Positions 45,615 to 52,628 of a DNA stretch of 64,000 nt are shown in pieces. The position numbers and the translations under genes are program-made. The notes beneath the pieces were generated by a model, which was given only the letters and a program-made list of their open reading frames with translations, searched no databases and was not told the origin of the DNA. How positions within the stretch are numbered: the stretch's first letter is position 1; each line of letters starts with the position of its first letter. Source of the DNA: Vibrio intestinalis. Its GTDB lineage: Bacteria; Pseudomonadota; Gammaproteobacteria; Enterobacterales; Vibrionaceae. The DNA lies in the NCBI RefSeq assembly GCF_025195085.2, contig NZ_JANAVY020000006.1, positions 62,001 through 126,000 on the forward strand, written 5' to 3'.

Positions 45615-46457
45615 CTAGCTTTGAGTTAGGTATTGTTGCGTTGCGTAGAAATGATGGACTGGGCCATGCCCTGCTCCTATTGAGAGCTTGTCTGCATGGG
45701 CGATCGCTTGAGAGATATATTCTTTGCCTTGAACCACGGCGCAATCAAGATCATACCCTTGAGCTAAATATGAAGCGATAGCAGAAGAGAGCGTGCAACC
45801 TGTACCGTGGGTATTCTTAGTCAGCACTCGTTTCGCACTAATGAGCGAGACTGAATCTTGCGTGATGTACAAATCGTTGCTGTTTTGGTCTTGCTCTAAA
45901 TGGCCCGCTTTTAACAGCACCGCTTTGGCTCCTAGCTGGCGCAAGTCTTCAATCATTGCGCCCATTTCATCTTCAGATTTTGGTACCGCTTGCCCAGTTA
46001 AGGCTGCGCCCTCAGGAAGGTTTGGCGTAATCAGATCCGCCAGTGGAATTAGGCGCTGTTTTAACGTATTGATGGCTGCTGTTTTCAGCAACAAATCGCC
46101 ACTGGTCGCTACCATCACAGGATCTAGTACCACGAATTTGGGTTGGTATTGTTCGATTTTGCGCGCTACTACTTCAATGATGTCGCTGTCAGCCAACATG
46201 CCGATTTTTACTGCGTCAACTTTGATATCGCTAAATACCGCATCCAATTGGCTTGCGACGTGATCGAGAGGGATGGCAAAAATTGCCGATACACCAAGAG
46301 TGTTTTGCGAAGTAATCGCAGTGATGGCTGAACAAGCAAAACTGCCTGTTGCCGAAATGGCCTTAATATCCGCTTGAATCCCAGCGCCGCCACCACTGTC
46401 TGAGCCTGCAATGGTTAATACGATTGGCGTAGATTGAGAAAGCTGGTGTGTTGACAT
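45615..46457 (-). CDS. thiD: Hydroxymethylpyrimidine/phosphomethylpyrimidine kinase
   Basis: A 280-aa ribokinase-fold enzyme that phosphorylates HMP and HMP-P to HMP-PP, the pyrimidine half of thiamine. The substrate loop TIAGSDSGGGAGIQADIK and the anion-hole/catalytic TKNTHGTGCTLSSAIAS are complete. The ATG at 46457 has AAGGAG at ideal spacing. It is the first gene after the TPP riboswitch, so the whole salvage unit should be repressed by thiamine pyrophosphate. Confidence 0.94.
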   Translation of the reverse strand: MSTHQLSQSTPIVLTIAGSDSGGGAGIQADIKAISATGSFACSAITAITSQNTLGVSAIFAIPLDHVASQLDAVFSDIKVDAVKIGMLADSDIIEVVARKIEQYQPKFVVLDPVMVATSGDLLLKTAAINTLKQRLIPLADLITPNLPEGAALTGQAVPKSEDEMGAMIEDLRQLGAKAVLLKAGHLEQDQNSNDLYITQDSVSLISAKRVLTKNTHGTGCTLSSAIASYLAQGYDLDCAVVQGKEYISQAIAHADKLSIGAGHGPVHHFYATQQYLTQS

Positions 46458-46624
46458 GGTCACTCCTTAACGCACGGTAAGGAACTGACTCATCAACGAA
46501 AAGACAGATCGAATAGAGATCTGGTGGGTAGATGAGTGACACAAACTCAACCATAAACATCAGCACGATTATCACAGAATCATCGCTGGATAATAGGAGC
46601 GAAAAGGCGCACGGTTTGTGTTCT

Positions 46625-46743
46625 ATAGTTCCCTACGTCAGTGCTAACTGAATCAGGTTCAACGGGTCTCGCAATGCGATCTCAGCCTCTAACTTGGTCA
46701 TCTTCTCAAGTGGATTAGATGATTAGCTGGGCTCCCCGACTAT
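46625..46743 (-). ncRNA. TPP riboswitch (THI element)
   Basis: On the minus strand the leader reads a P1 stem ATAGT/ACTAT (46739-46743 with 46625-46629), then GGGGAGCCC, a variable P3a arm, GGCTGAGA, GACCC, GAACCTGAT and ACGTAGGGAA. These are the conserved elements of the thiamine pyrophosphate aptamer in order. It lies about 170 bases upstream of thiD and should lower thiamine salvage when TPP is plentiful. Confidence 0.95.
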
Positions 46744-46769
46744 GTTTGAGCTGATAGTATCAGTAATTA

Positions 46770-46814
46770 AACGCAAAAAAAACGCCTGTTTTGCACAAAC
46801 AAAACAAGCGTTTT
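46770..46814 (-). terminator. Terminator of the ferrosome-like operon
   Basis: On the minus strand a 15-bp stem (46800-46814 with 46779-46793, one G-U pair) is followed by a long T-run. It lies 35 bp after the P-type ATPase stop and separates that operon from the TPP-controlled one. Confidence 0.85.
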
Positions 46815-46848
46815 CCTAACCGATAAGTTAGCCCACTAAATAGATCGA

Positions 46849-48912
46849 CTAACCGTTCTTAATGGCTACCGAGCGAGCAAGAATACCTAGCGTCGTACCA
46901 TTATGCAGTAGCGCACTCATGGTTGGGCTTAGCATACCCATGGCTGCCGCCAGCATGATGCCACTGTTCACGTACTCAGCAATCTTGATATTGGTATTAA
47001 TCATACCCATCGCAATTTGCGCTAGCTGGAATGTCTCTGCAACGCCGTGCAGCTTATCTTGCAGCAACACAACATCTGCCGCTTGCCGTGCGAGTTCAGT
47101 ACCGCGGCACATGGCTACACCAACGTCGGCTTTGGTAAGTGCTGGCGCATCATTCACGCCATCACCAACAAACATTACCTTATGGCCTTGCTGCTGCAAC
47201 TCATCAATGATGGCTGATTTACTCTTCGGCGTCGCTTCGGCAAATACGCGATCCAGCTGCAACTCTCCGCCCAGAATATGCGCTTTGTAGGCACTATCAC
47301 CCGAGATCATCACTAACTGCTTGATGCCCAATTGACGTAGATGGCTTAAGGTTTCAGCGACATCCTCACGCAGATGATCGCGAAGACCAATCATACCAAT
47401 CAGTTTCTTCTGCGAAGAGATGAAGATCAGATGGCGACCTAGCTGCTCATAGTGACGAATTTGCTCTTCGACCTCACTAAAATCGACCTGTTCGTGCGCT
47501 TCTAAGAAGTGGCGGCTGCCCATCACCAAACAGTGTTGATTCAAGGTACTCTTCAAGCCGTGAGCGATAACATATTCCACCTCACCATGCTCAATATGTG
47601 GCAATTGGTGGTTTTTCGCCGCATTCACAACCGCTTGAGAAAGTGGATGATTGCTGTGCTCTTCAACCGACGCCGCAATGGCTAACAAGTCACGCGCACT
47701 GTTCGTTTGGCAAAGTGGGATAACATCGGTCACTTCCATATCACCGTAGGTTAGCGTACCGGTTTTATCGAACACACATGTGTCGATTTGCGCCAGTTTC
47801 TCAATCGCACTGCCGCCTTTAAGCAAGATGCCTTGCTGCGCAGCACGATACATGATCGACTTAAACGTCACTGGCGTACTGAGCTTCAACGCACAGGAGT
47901 AATCGACCAAGAACACCGATGCAACACGATTAATATCTTGAGTTAGAGCAAATACCGCAGCACCAATACCGAGCGTGATCTTCACGCGGCGATTAGCCAT
48001 GTCTTGGGTGACTTGTTGGATCTCGCTTTTCTCGCTTAGCGAATCGTAAATCAACTTAGCGATTTTCGCGGTAGTTGCTTCACTGCCGACTTTTTCTACT
48101 CGAACTTTAATGGTGCCTTCGTGCACGCTAGTCCCTGAGTAAACCAAAGCATCAAGCTCACGGCGCACCGGTACGTTCTCACCGGTCAAGGTTGATTGGT
48201 TAATCAACGCAGCACCATCAAGCACCACACCATCAACAGGAATCGCACTGCCCGGAGCCAGTTCAATCACATCGCCTTCAGCTAACTCCGTCGAATTGAT
48301 TTGCTGTTTGTCGCCATTTGGCAGCACTTGCCACACAATCGATTCTTGTGGGCGCATCAAATCAGCAAGCAATTGGTCGCTGTTACGGCTGGTTTTCTGC
48401 TCCATGTATTCGCCAAGGCTTATCAAGCTTTGGGTCATCATGGCAGTACGGTAATCTCCGCGCCAAGCCGACAGACCAACAGCGATAGCATCAAGCACTT
48501 CAACCGAGATTTTTTTGTCGCGCAGCTCGTTGATACCTTCAACTAAAGTTGGCGCGATCAGAGTTGCGGTCGTTAATGCGCCCCATTTATTGGGCAACAT
48601 AGCCGCCGCCAGCGTACCAATCACGTTCATGGCAATATCACCACGAGTGAACTGATGTTCGCTGTCACTTTGCTCTGCTTGATCTAAATCGAGCTGAGCA
48701 ATTCGCTGCTCTAACGTTTTACTATTGAGCAGCGATTTGTCGTACTCGACCACAATCGCGCAGGCTTCAAGGTTAACCCGCACATCGCGGATACCCTGAA
48801 TCGCCATCAAGCTTTGCTTAATCCACTCACCGATATCTTGATATTGCTTAAGCGCTTTTACCTTAAAGCGAATTCGGCCTGGGAAATGGTGTTTGACTTG
48901 AATGCCAATCAT
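46849..48912 (-). CDS. fezB: P1B-6-type metal P-ATPase, ferrosome FezB-like
   Basis: A 687-aa metal-translocating P-type ATPase. It has TGE (243-245), the phosphorylated DKTGTLT (Asp382), HP (422-423) and GDGVND (583-588). In place of the usual CPx motif the metal-path helix has DYSCALKLSTP, that is SCA at 339-341, the mark of the P1B-6 class. The N-terminus is an HMA_2-type domain (HHFPGRIRFKV) without a CxxC. P1B-6 pumps with these companions build ferrosomes, membrane-bounded iron granules. It is the last gene of a five-gene overlapping operon and overlaps its upstream neighbour by four bases. The iron substrate is inferred from the family. Confidence 0.85.
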   Translation of the reverse strand: MIGIQVKHHFPGRIRFKVKALKQYQDIGEWIKQSLMAIQGIRDVRVNLEACAIVVEYDKSLLNSKTLEQRIAQLDLDQAEQSDSEHQFTRGDIAMNVIGTLAAAMLPNKWGALTTATLIAPTLVEGINELRDKKISVEVLDAIAVGLSAWRGDYRTAMMTQSLISLGEYMEQKTSRNSDQLLADLMRPQESIVWQVLPNGDKQQINSTELAEGDVIELAPGSAIPVDGVVLDGAALINQSTLTGENVPVRRELDALVYSGTSVHEGTIKVRVEKVGSEATTAKIAKLIYDSLSEKSEIQQVTQDMANRRVKITLGIGAAVFALTQDINRVASVFLVDYSCALKLSTPVTFKSIMYRAAQQGILLKGGSAIEKLAQIDTCVFDKTGTLTYGDMEVTDVIPLCQTNSARDLLAIAASVEEHSNHPLSQAVVNAAKNHQLPHIEHGEVEYVIAHGLKSTLNQHCLVMGSRHFLEAHEQVDFSEVEEQIRHYEQLGRHLIFISSQKKLIGMIGLRDHLREDVAETLSHLRQLGIKQLVMISGDSAYKAHILGGELQLDRVFAEATPKSKSAIIDELQQQGHKVMFVGDGVNDAPALTKADVGVAMCRGTELARQAADVVLLQDKLHGVAETFQLAQIAMGMINTNIKIAEYVNSGIMLAAAMGMLSPTMSALLHNGTTLGILARSVAIKNG

Positions 48913-49232
48913 TCTTCGCCTTTGTGTAGGTTGCGGTAGTATTCCAGCTCAGCTTGAGTATCTTCCAAGCGCTCTTTCAACTCTTCCACTTCACCACGCA
49001 CGGTAGACCAAGCTTTTTCACCTGTTGCCGTTACACCTTGCTGAAACTTCTTATTGCTTAGCAAGTAAGCCACCGCTGCACCCGCCACAAGGCCCATAGC
49101 AAAGTGGGTTTTGGTGTTTTGCTTTTTGTATGGTGTCTCTTGCGCAGCTTGATTTGGCTGCGCACCGTTTTGGTAGCCATTGTATGGGTAACCGTAATAT
49201 GGGTAGCCCTGATATGGATTATTGTTGTTCAT
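48909..49232 (-). CDS. YtxH-like membrane protein of the ferrosome-like cluster
   Basis: A 107-aa protein with a Tyr/Gly/Asn/Pro-rich N-terminus (repeats of YGYPYNGY type), one glycine-zipper-like hydrophobic segment (FAMGLVAGAAVAYLLS, about 44-60) and a charged coiled coil. The hydrophobic part resembles YtxH-type proteins. It could line or shape the iron-granule membrane; that role is inferred from its place in the operon. Its start overlaps the upstream gene by 14 bases and its end overlaps the ATPase by four. Confidence 0.75.
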   Translation of the reverse strand: MNNNNPYQGYPYYGYPYNGYQNGAQPNQAAQETPYKKQNTKTHFAMGLVAGAAVAYLLSNKKFQQGVTATGEKAWSTVRGEVEELKERLEDTQAELEYYRNLHKGEE

Positions 49233-49530
49233 CTGATTTGTTTTCCGAAAGCTGATCCATTAAATACACGCCTGCTGCGCCTACACTGAGAATGGTTAAC
49301 AGTGATAGCGCTGGGCGCCCGGCCATTTTCTCTGCCACATAAGTGGATGCGCCGCTGACTGCGCCTGCTTTTAAAGCAGATACAGCCGCTTGAGTCGCCA
49401 TTTGATTGGTATCGATGTCACCTTGTTGGTGTCGATGCCAATTACTCACTACCGACGCACCGCCACCAGCCATCGCGCCCACAATCATGGCTCGGCTAGC
49501 TGCGCTTAGTTTGTCAGTGCCGTTACTCAT
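49219..49530 (-). CDS. Glycine-zipper membrane protein of the ferrosome-like cluster
   Basis: A 103-aa protein with two hydrophobic glycine/alanine-rich stretches (AMIVGAMAGGGASVV and TILSVGAAGVYLM) around a small-residue helix SALKAGAVSGAS. Such glycine zippers pack membranes tightly and are common in organelle-forming clusters. No catalytic residues are seen. It is joined to its neighbours by a 4-bp (ATGA) and a 14-bp overlap. The function is inferred from context only. Confidence 0.75.
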   Translation of the reverse strand: MSNGTDKLSAASRAMIVGAMAGGGASVVSNWHRHQQGDIDTNQMATQAAVSALKAGAVSGASTYVAEKMAGRPALSLLTILSVGAAGVYLMDQLSENKSDEQQ

Positions 49531-50309
49531 TCAGGCTTTTCTTCCGCTTGAGGCTCAGCTTCAACCGCTTGCGCGACTGGTTGTTCTGCTGCTGGCTCTT
49601 GTTTCGCTTGTTGATGGCGCTCAACAGACTCTTGGAAACCTTGCTTACCAGCAGAGTAAGTATCACGGAAAATTTCACCACCCGTTGCCACGTTCTCTTT
49701 CACGCTGTGTGCCGTGTTAGTTGCTGTATCTTTTACGGCACCACCACCAGTTTTTAGCATGTCACCAGCGCCAGAAACTAAACCCATTAATTTGCCACGC
49801 ACGTTTTCATTGCTCAGTAGTAACGCAGCCGCAGCGCCAACCATAGCGCCTTTCCAAAATTCTTTATCGTTCATACCTAGACTTCCTAATAGTTCTTTAA
49901 ACATACCTGCTTCTTCACCTAACGCGCCATCAAGCATGGCTTGCGCTTGCTCAAACAGAGGATCCGGTTGCTCTTCCTCTGGCTGTGCTTGCGTTGGTGG
50001 GTGCATGTGGGGATGTTGATGCCAATACGGCGGCGGCATCATGGATGGGTGGCAATAGGCCGGGTGGTGCATCCACATTGGGTGATGCCACATAGGTGGT
50101 GGCATGTGTGCCATGTGTGGAGGGACTTGCGCCTGCTCCATTTGCGCTTGGGCAAATCGAGGGTCTGCAAAATGGGGTGGCGGCATCATGTGCGGTGGAT
50201 AACCATAAAAGCCACCATGAGGTGGAACCTGCTGATCCGCACCTTGAGGTGCCTCACCCATTTGGGCGTATGGATTGGCGGTGTCACCTTGTTGGTGTTT
50301 GTCACTCAT
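49527..50309 (-). CDS. His/Pro/Met-rich membrane-associated protein of the ferrosome-like cluster
   Basis: A 260-aa protein in three parts. Residues about 30-110 are a low-complexity region very rich in Pro, His and Met (for example MWHHPMWMHHP), a likely metal-binding domain. Residues about 150-175 hold a short hydrophobic segment KGAMVGAAAALLLSNE similar to its YtxH-like neighbour. The rest is amphipathic and then Glu/Ala-rich. It starts at a TAATG overlap with the HMA_2 gene, with GGAG upstream. I infer a scaffold or iron-loading role in the compartment. No named family is claimed. Confidence 0.75.
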   Translation of the reverse strand: MSDKHQQGDTANPYAQMGEAPQGADQQVPPHGGFYGYPPHMMPPPHFADPRFAQAQMEQAQVPPHMAHMPPPMWHHPMWMHHPAYCHPSMMPPPYWHQHPHMHPPTQAQPEEEQPDPLFEQAQAMLDGALGEEAGMFKELLGSLGMNDKEFWKGAMVGAAAALLLSNENVRGKLMGLVSGAGDMLKTGGGAVKDTATNTAHSVKENVATGGEIFRDTYSAGKQGFQESVERHQQAKQEPAAEQPVAQAVEAEPQAEEKPE

Positions 50310-50638
50310 TAACTTGCTCCATTTAGATTCAAGCTATCAGCAATTGCGTAGCAAGCTTGCTCAGCTTGTTGATCTGATTCTGAAAACAGTGCGTTAATCC
50401 ATTCTGGATTAATTTGCTGAGCATCGTATTCAATCAAAATACTGCCCGTTGCACTGTTGAGCTTGTAGTTCTTAAATGCGGGAATCGACGCCAAAGCATG
50501 TTCAATATCTTGAGATTTGAATTTAGCTAGCTGAGCCACAATCCCCAATTTATATTTCAGGCGAACGCGCCCTGGTATGTGATGGCCAATCACTACCCAT
50601 GTTCTGAGTTTTAAGGCCTTATCAACGTGCTGTTTCAT
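50309..50638 (-). CDS. HMA_2-domain protein, first gene of the ferrosome-like operon
   Basis: A 109-aa soluble protein with an HMA_2-type ferredoxin-like fold. Its IGHHIPGRVRLKYK segment matches the HHFPGRIRF motif at the N-terminus of the P-ATPase in the same operon, and TGSILIEYDAQQI is the matching second half. It has only one cysteine, so it is not a classical CxxC metallochaperone. FezC-like HMA proteins are part of ferrosome clusters. It has no clear ribosome site, only a T-rich stretch before the ATG. Confidence 0.78.
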   Translation of the reverse strand: MKQHVDKALKLRTWVVIGHHIPGRVRLKYKLGIVAQLAKFKSQDIEHALASIPAFKNYKLNSATGSILIEYDAQQINPEWINALFSESDQQAEQACYAIADSLNLNGAS

Positions 50639-50745
50639 AAAAAAAGTATATCGGATAGCAACTAAATCCCTACCTTATTCCTTGTTTTAATGTGAGCTAG
50701 TTAAACATTCTTTGCGTTCAATCAAATAGGGTGCTACTGTTTGCA

Positions 50746-50764
50746 AATAGCAATAGTTATCGTT
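50746..50764. promoter_or_regulatory. Candidate Fur box between the divergent ferrosome-like genes
   Basis: AATAGCAATAGTTATCGTT matches the 19-bp Fur consensus at 13 of 18 defined positions, best in the right half (TTATC). It sits 16 bp before the divergent gene start and about 110 bp before the five-gene operon. It is a weaker match than the viuB box. Confidence 0.4.
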
Positions 50765-50779
50765 TGTATTGGATTTTTT

Positions 50780-51139
50780 ATGAACACTTACATTCACAAA
50801 ACAAATCAAAGACTTAGAGTTAGGTCTGATTACATTAAAGAGCATCAAAATGAGGTTTCAGAACTGGTTGAACAGCTCGAACAAATTGATGCCATCATCA
50901 GCATTAAACACAAAAAGTACGCAGGCTCAGTGGCGATTACTTTCGATGCTAATGAACTCGATTGCGATAGCGTATTAGAGATTTTGGATAGTCATGGTTG
51001 GCTGCGCAGTAACGCAAAACCGTCGTTTATCGAAAATGCAGTTGTGAGTGGCACTAAGACGTTTGCCAAAGGCATGGCAGGTATGGCATTAAGCCGTTTA
51101 GTTGGGCCATCAGTAAGCCGAGTGATCATGAGCTTGTAG
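50780..51139 (+). CDS. HMA_2-like protein with hydrophobic C-terminus, divergent partner of the ferrosome-like operon
   Basis: A 119-aa protein. The first 80 residues (RVRSDYIKEHQNEVSELVEQ, then KKYAGSVAITFD) look like an HMA_2-type domain; the last 35 form a small-residue-rich, mildly hydrophobic helix (FAKGMAGMALSRLVG). It is divergent from the HMA_2-led operon and shares its promoter region and the possible Fur box, so it is probably the sixth gene of the cluster. The ATG at 50780 is preferred to an upstream TTG that would overlap the Fur-like box. Confidence 0.7.
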   Translation: MNTYIHKTNQRLRVRSDYIKEHQNEVSELVEQLEQIDAIISIKHKKYAGSVAITFDANELDCDSVLEILDSHGWLRSNAKPSFIENAVVSGTKTFAKGMAGMALSRLVGPSVSRVIMSL

Positions 51140-51180
51140 TGAGGCAACTCACTGACTTTCAATAAGCCCGTCGAAATAGA

Positions 51181-51618
51181 TTAAGCCGATTTTTGCAATT
51201 TCTTCGCCGCACATTTACAAACACCATTGCTTAACGCTGGGCAGCGTTTACAAGGCGGAGACTTCATCGGTAAATGAACAATTGAACGAACATTAGGGCG
51301 CGCCAAAGCGTCCTTTTTTGTGCCTGTGTTCTGCGGGGTTGGTGTGAACGACTGACCAATCGATTGGAAAGAAACCGAGCATCCTTCATTAAACCAAGAC
51401 AATACCGGATTAAGCGGCGCTGCTAATTCAGAGGCAACATCCACTAAAGCTTGCTGAGAGACTTGCTTAAATTCTGCCTGCCAAGCAGAGTCAGATACCT
51501 GTTCTTTACTTGTAGAAGATGGTGAAGAAGCCGCTAAATCTTTCAATTGCTTAAGCGATTTAGACTGAACTTTTCCAACCTTTTTCTTTAGTTTTTTAAG
51601 TGACTTCTTAGCACCCAT
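51181..51618 (-). CDS. Hypothetical protein with Cys-rich C-terminus
   Basis: A 145-aa protein with a strongly basic N-terminus (lysine-rich, about 1-25), a Ser-rich linker, a central amphipathic segment, and a C-terminal cluster PPCKRCPALSNGVCKCAAK with cysteines 123, 126, 134 and 136. The cluster could bind zinc or an iron-sulfur centre. It converges on the HMA_2-like gene 41 bp away. I recognise no family, and membership in the iron cluster is only a possibility from adjacency. Confidence 0.65.
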   Translation of the reverse strand: MGAKKSLKKLKKKVGKVQSKSLKQLKDLAASSPSSTSKEQVSDSAWQAEFKQVSQQALVDVASELAAPLNPVLSWFNEGCSVSFQSIGQSFTPTPQNTGTKKDALARPNVRSIVHLPMKSPPCKRCPALSNGVCKCAAKKLQKSA

Positions 51619-51902
51619 TCACGACATACTCTTGGCTTAAAACCGAACAACTTTCCGCCAAGAATAGCAAAAATGCGATTGCAAATACATCGCATTTACA
51701 ATTTAAAAATCACTCTATACACCGCGTAAAATAAGCTCAACTGCGTCTCAAAATTATAATATGCACTTAAATGATTATTTAGATAGAATGTGCAAAATGT
51801 TATAAAGCAGCCATTAAATACTGATATATAACATTATTTAGCAAACACAATTTGGGGTCTAACCCCCTGCTTACCCACACAACCACGGTCATTAGGATCC
51901 CA

Positions 51903-52382
51903 ATGGACAATCAATCTCTATTAAATTTCCGCAGCCAAAGTACTTGGCGTTTACTTGCCTTAACCATTATCACTCTTGGTGTTTACAGTGCGTATTACAT
52001 TCGTACTCAAACTCGTAAAATCGATCAGCTTCCTCATGGCATGAATAACATCGGCAGTGCATACACTGACCTGCTGCTAGGCCTCGCCTACATATCATTG
52101 CTAACTGGCCTTACATCCATTTTCATTTTTCCTGAAAATGTGTCACTAGGATTGGTCGACAGCGTGCTTTCTATTATCGTTGCCATCATGCAGCTGGTAT
52201 GGGGATTCAAAGCTCGTAACCGCCTCAATGTTGCGTTCCAATTCCAACCACGCACATTCTACTGGTTCCATGGCTTCTGGACATTCATGTTCACACCGCT
52301 CTACTTCAACTACAAAATCAACTGCATTTGCGACCAACTAAACGCAGACAGTCAAAACCACTCAGACACTCACGAGTTCTAA
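51903..52382 (+). CDS. DUF4234-type membrane protein
   Basis: A 159-aa membrane protein with about four helices. The N-terminal pattern STWRLLALTIITLGVYSAYYI matches DUF4234-like proteins. The ATG at 51903 has AGGA five bases upstream, which excludes the longer reading. A short GGGG/CCCC hairpin (51854-51866) lies in the leader. The role is unknown. Confidence 0.75.
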   Translation: MDNQSLLNFRSQSTWRLLALTIITLGVYSAYYIRTQTRKIDQLPHGMNNIGSAYTDLLLGLAYISLLTGLTSIFIFPENVSLGLVDSVLSIIVAIMQLVWGFKARNRLNVAFQFQPRTFYWFHGFWTFMFTPLYFNYKINCICDQLNADSQNHSDTHEF

Positions 52383-52628
52383 CCATTCTCGCTGCGCGCG
52401 ATAAGCTGCCTTCACCGCTGCTTATTGCGCTTTGCTTTTCACCTCTCCCTTCCCATCAAAGGCAAAGTCACTGACTTCGCTTTTAATTTTTTACATACCT
52501 GTACGCATTCTTCCCACTGTGTCGCATTTAAACTAATAAATAGGTGATATTAGTTCCAAATATACGCATAATTGCCCGTTATTTTTATTAATACATACTC
52601 GATTTATGTGCTGTACTCGGAGATCTGT

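Noticed and set aside
49406..50326. Several plus-strand frames opposite the ferrosome-like operon, one His/Trp/Arg-rich
   Set aside because: They are mirror images of the Pro/His-rich low-complexity region; the minus-strand genes have coupled starts and stops.
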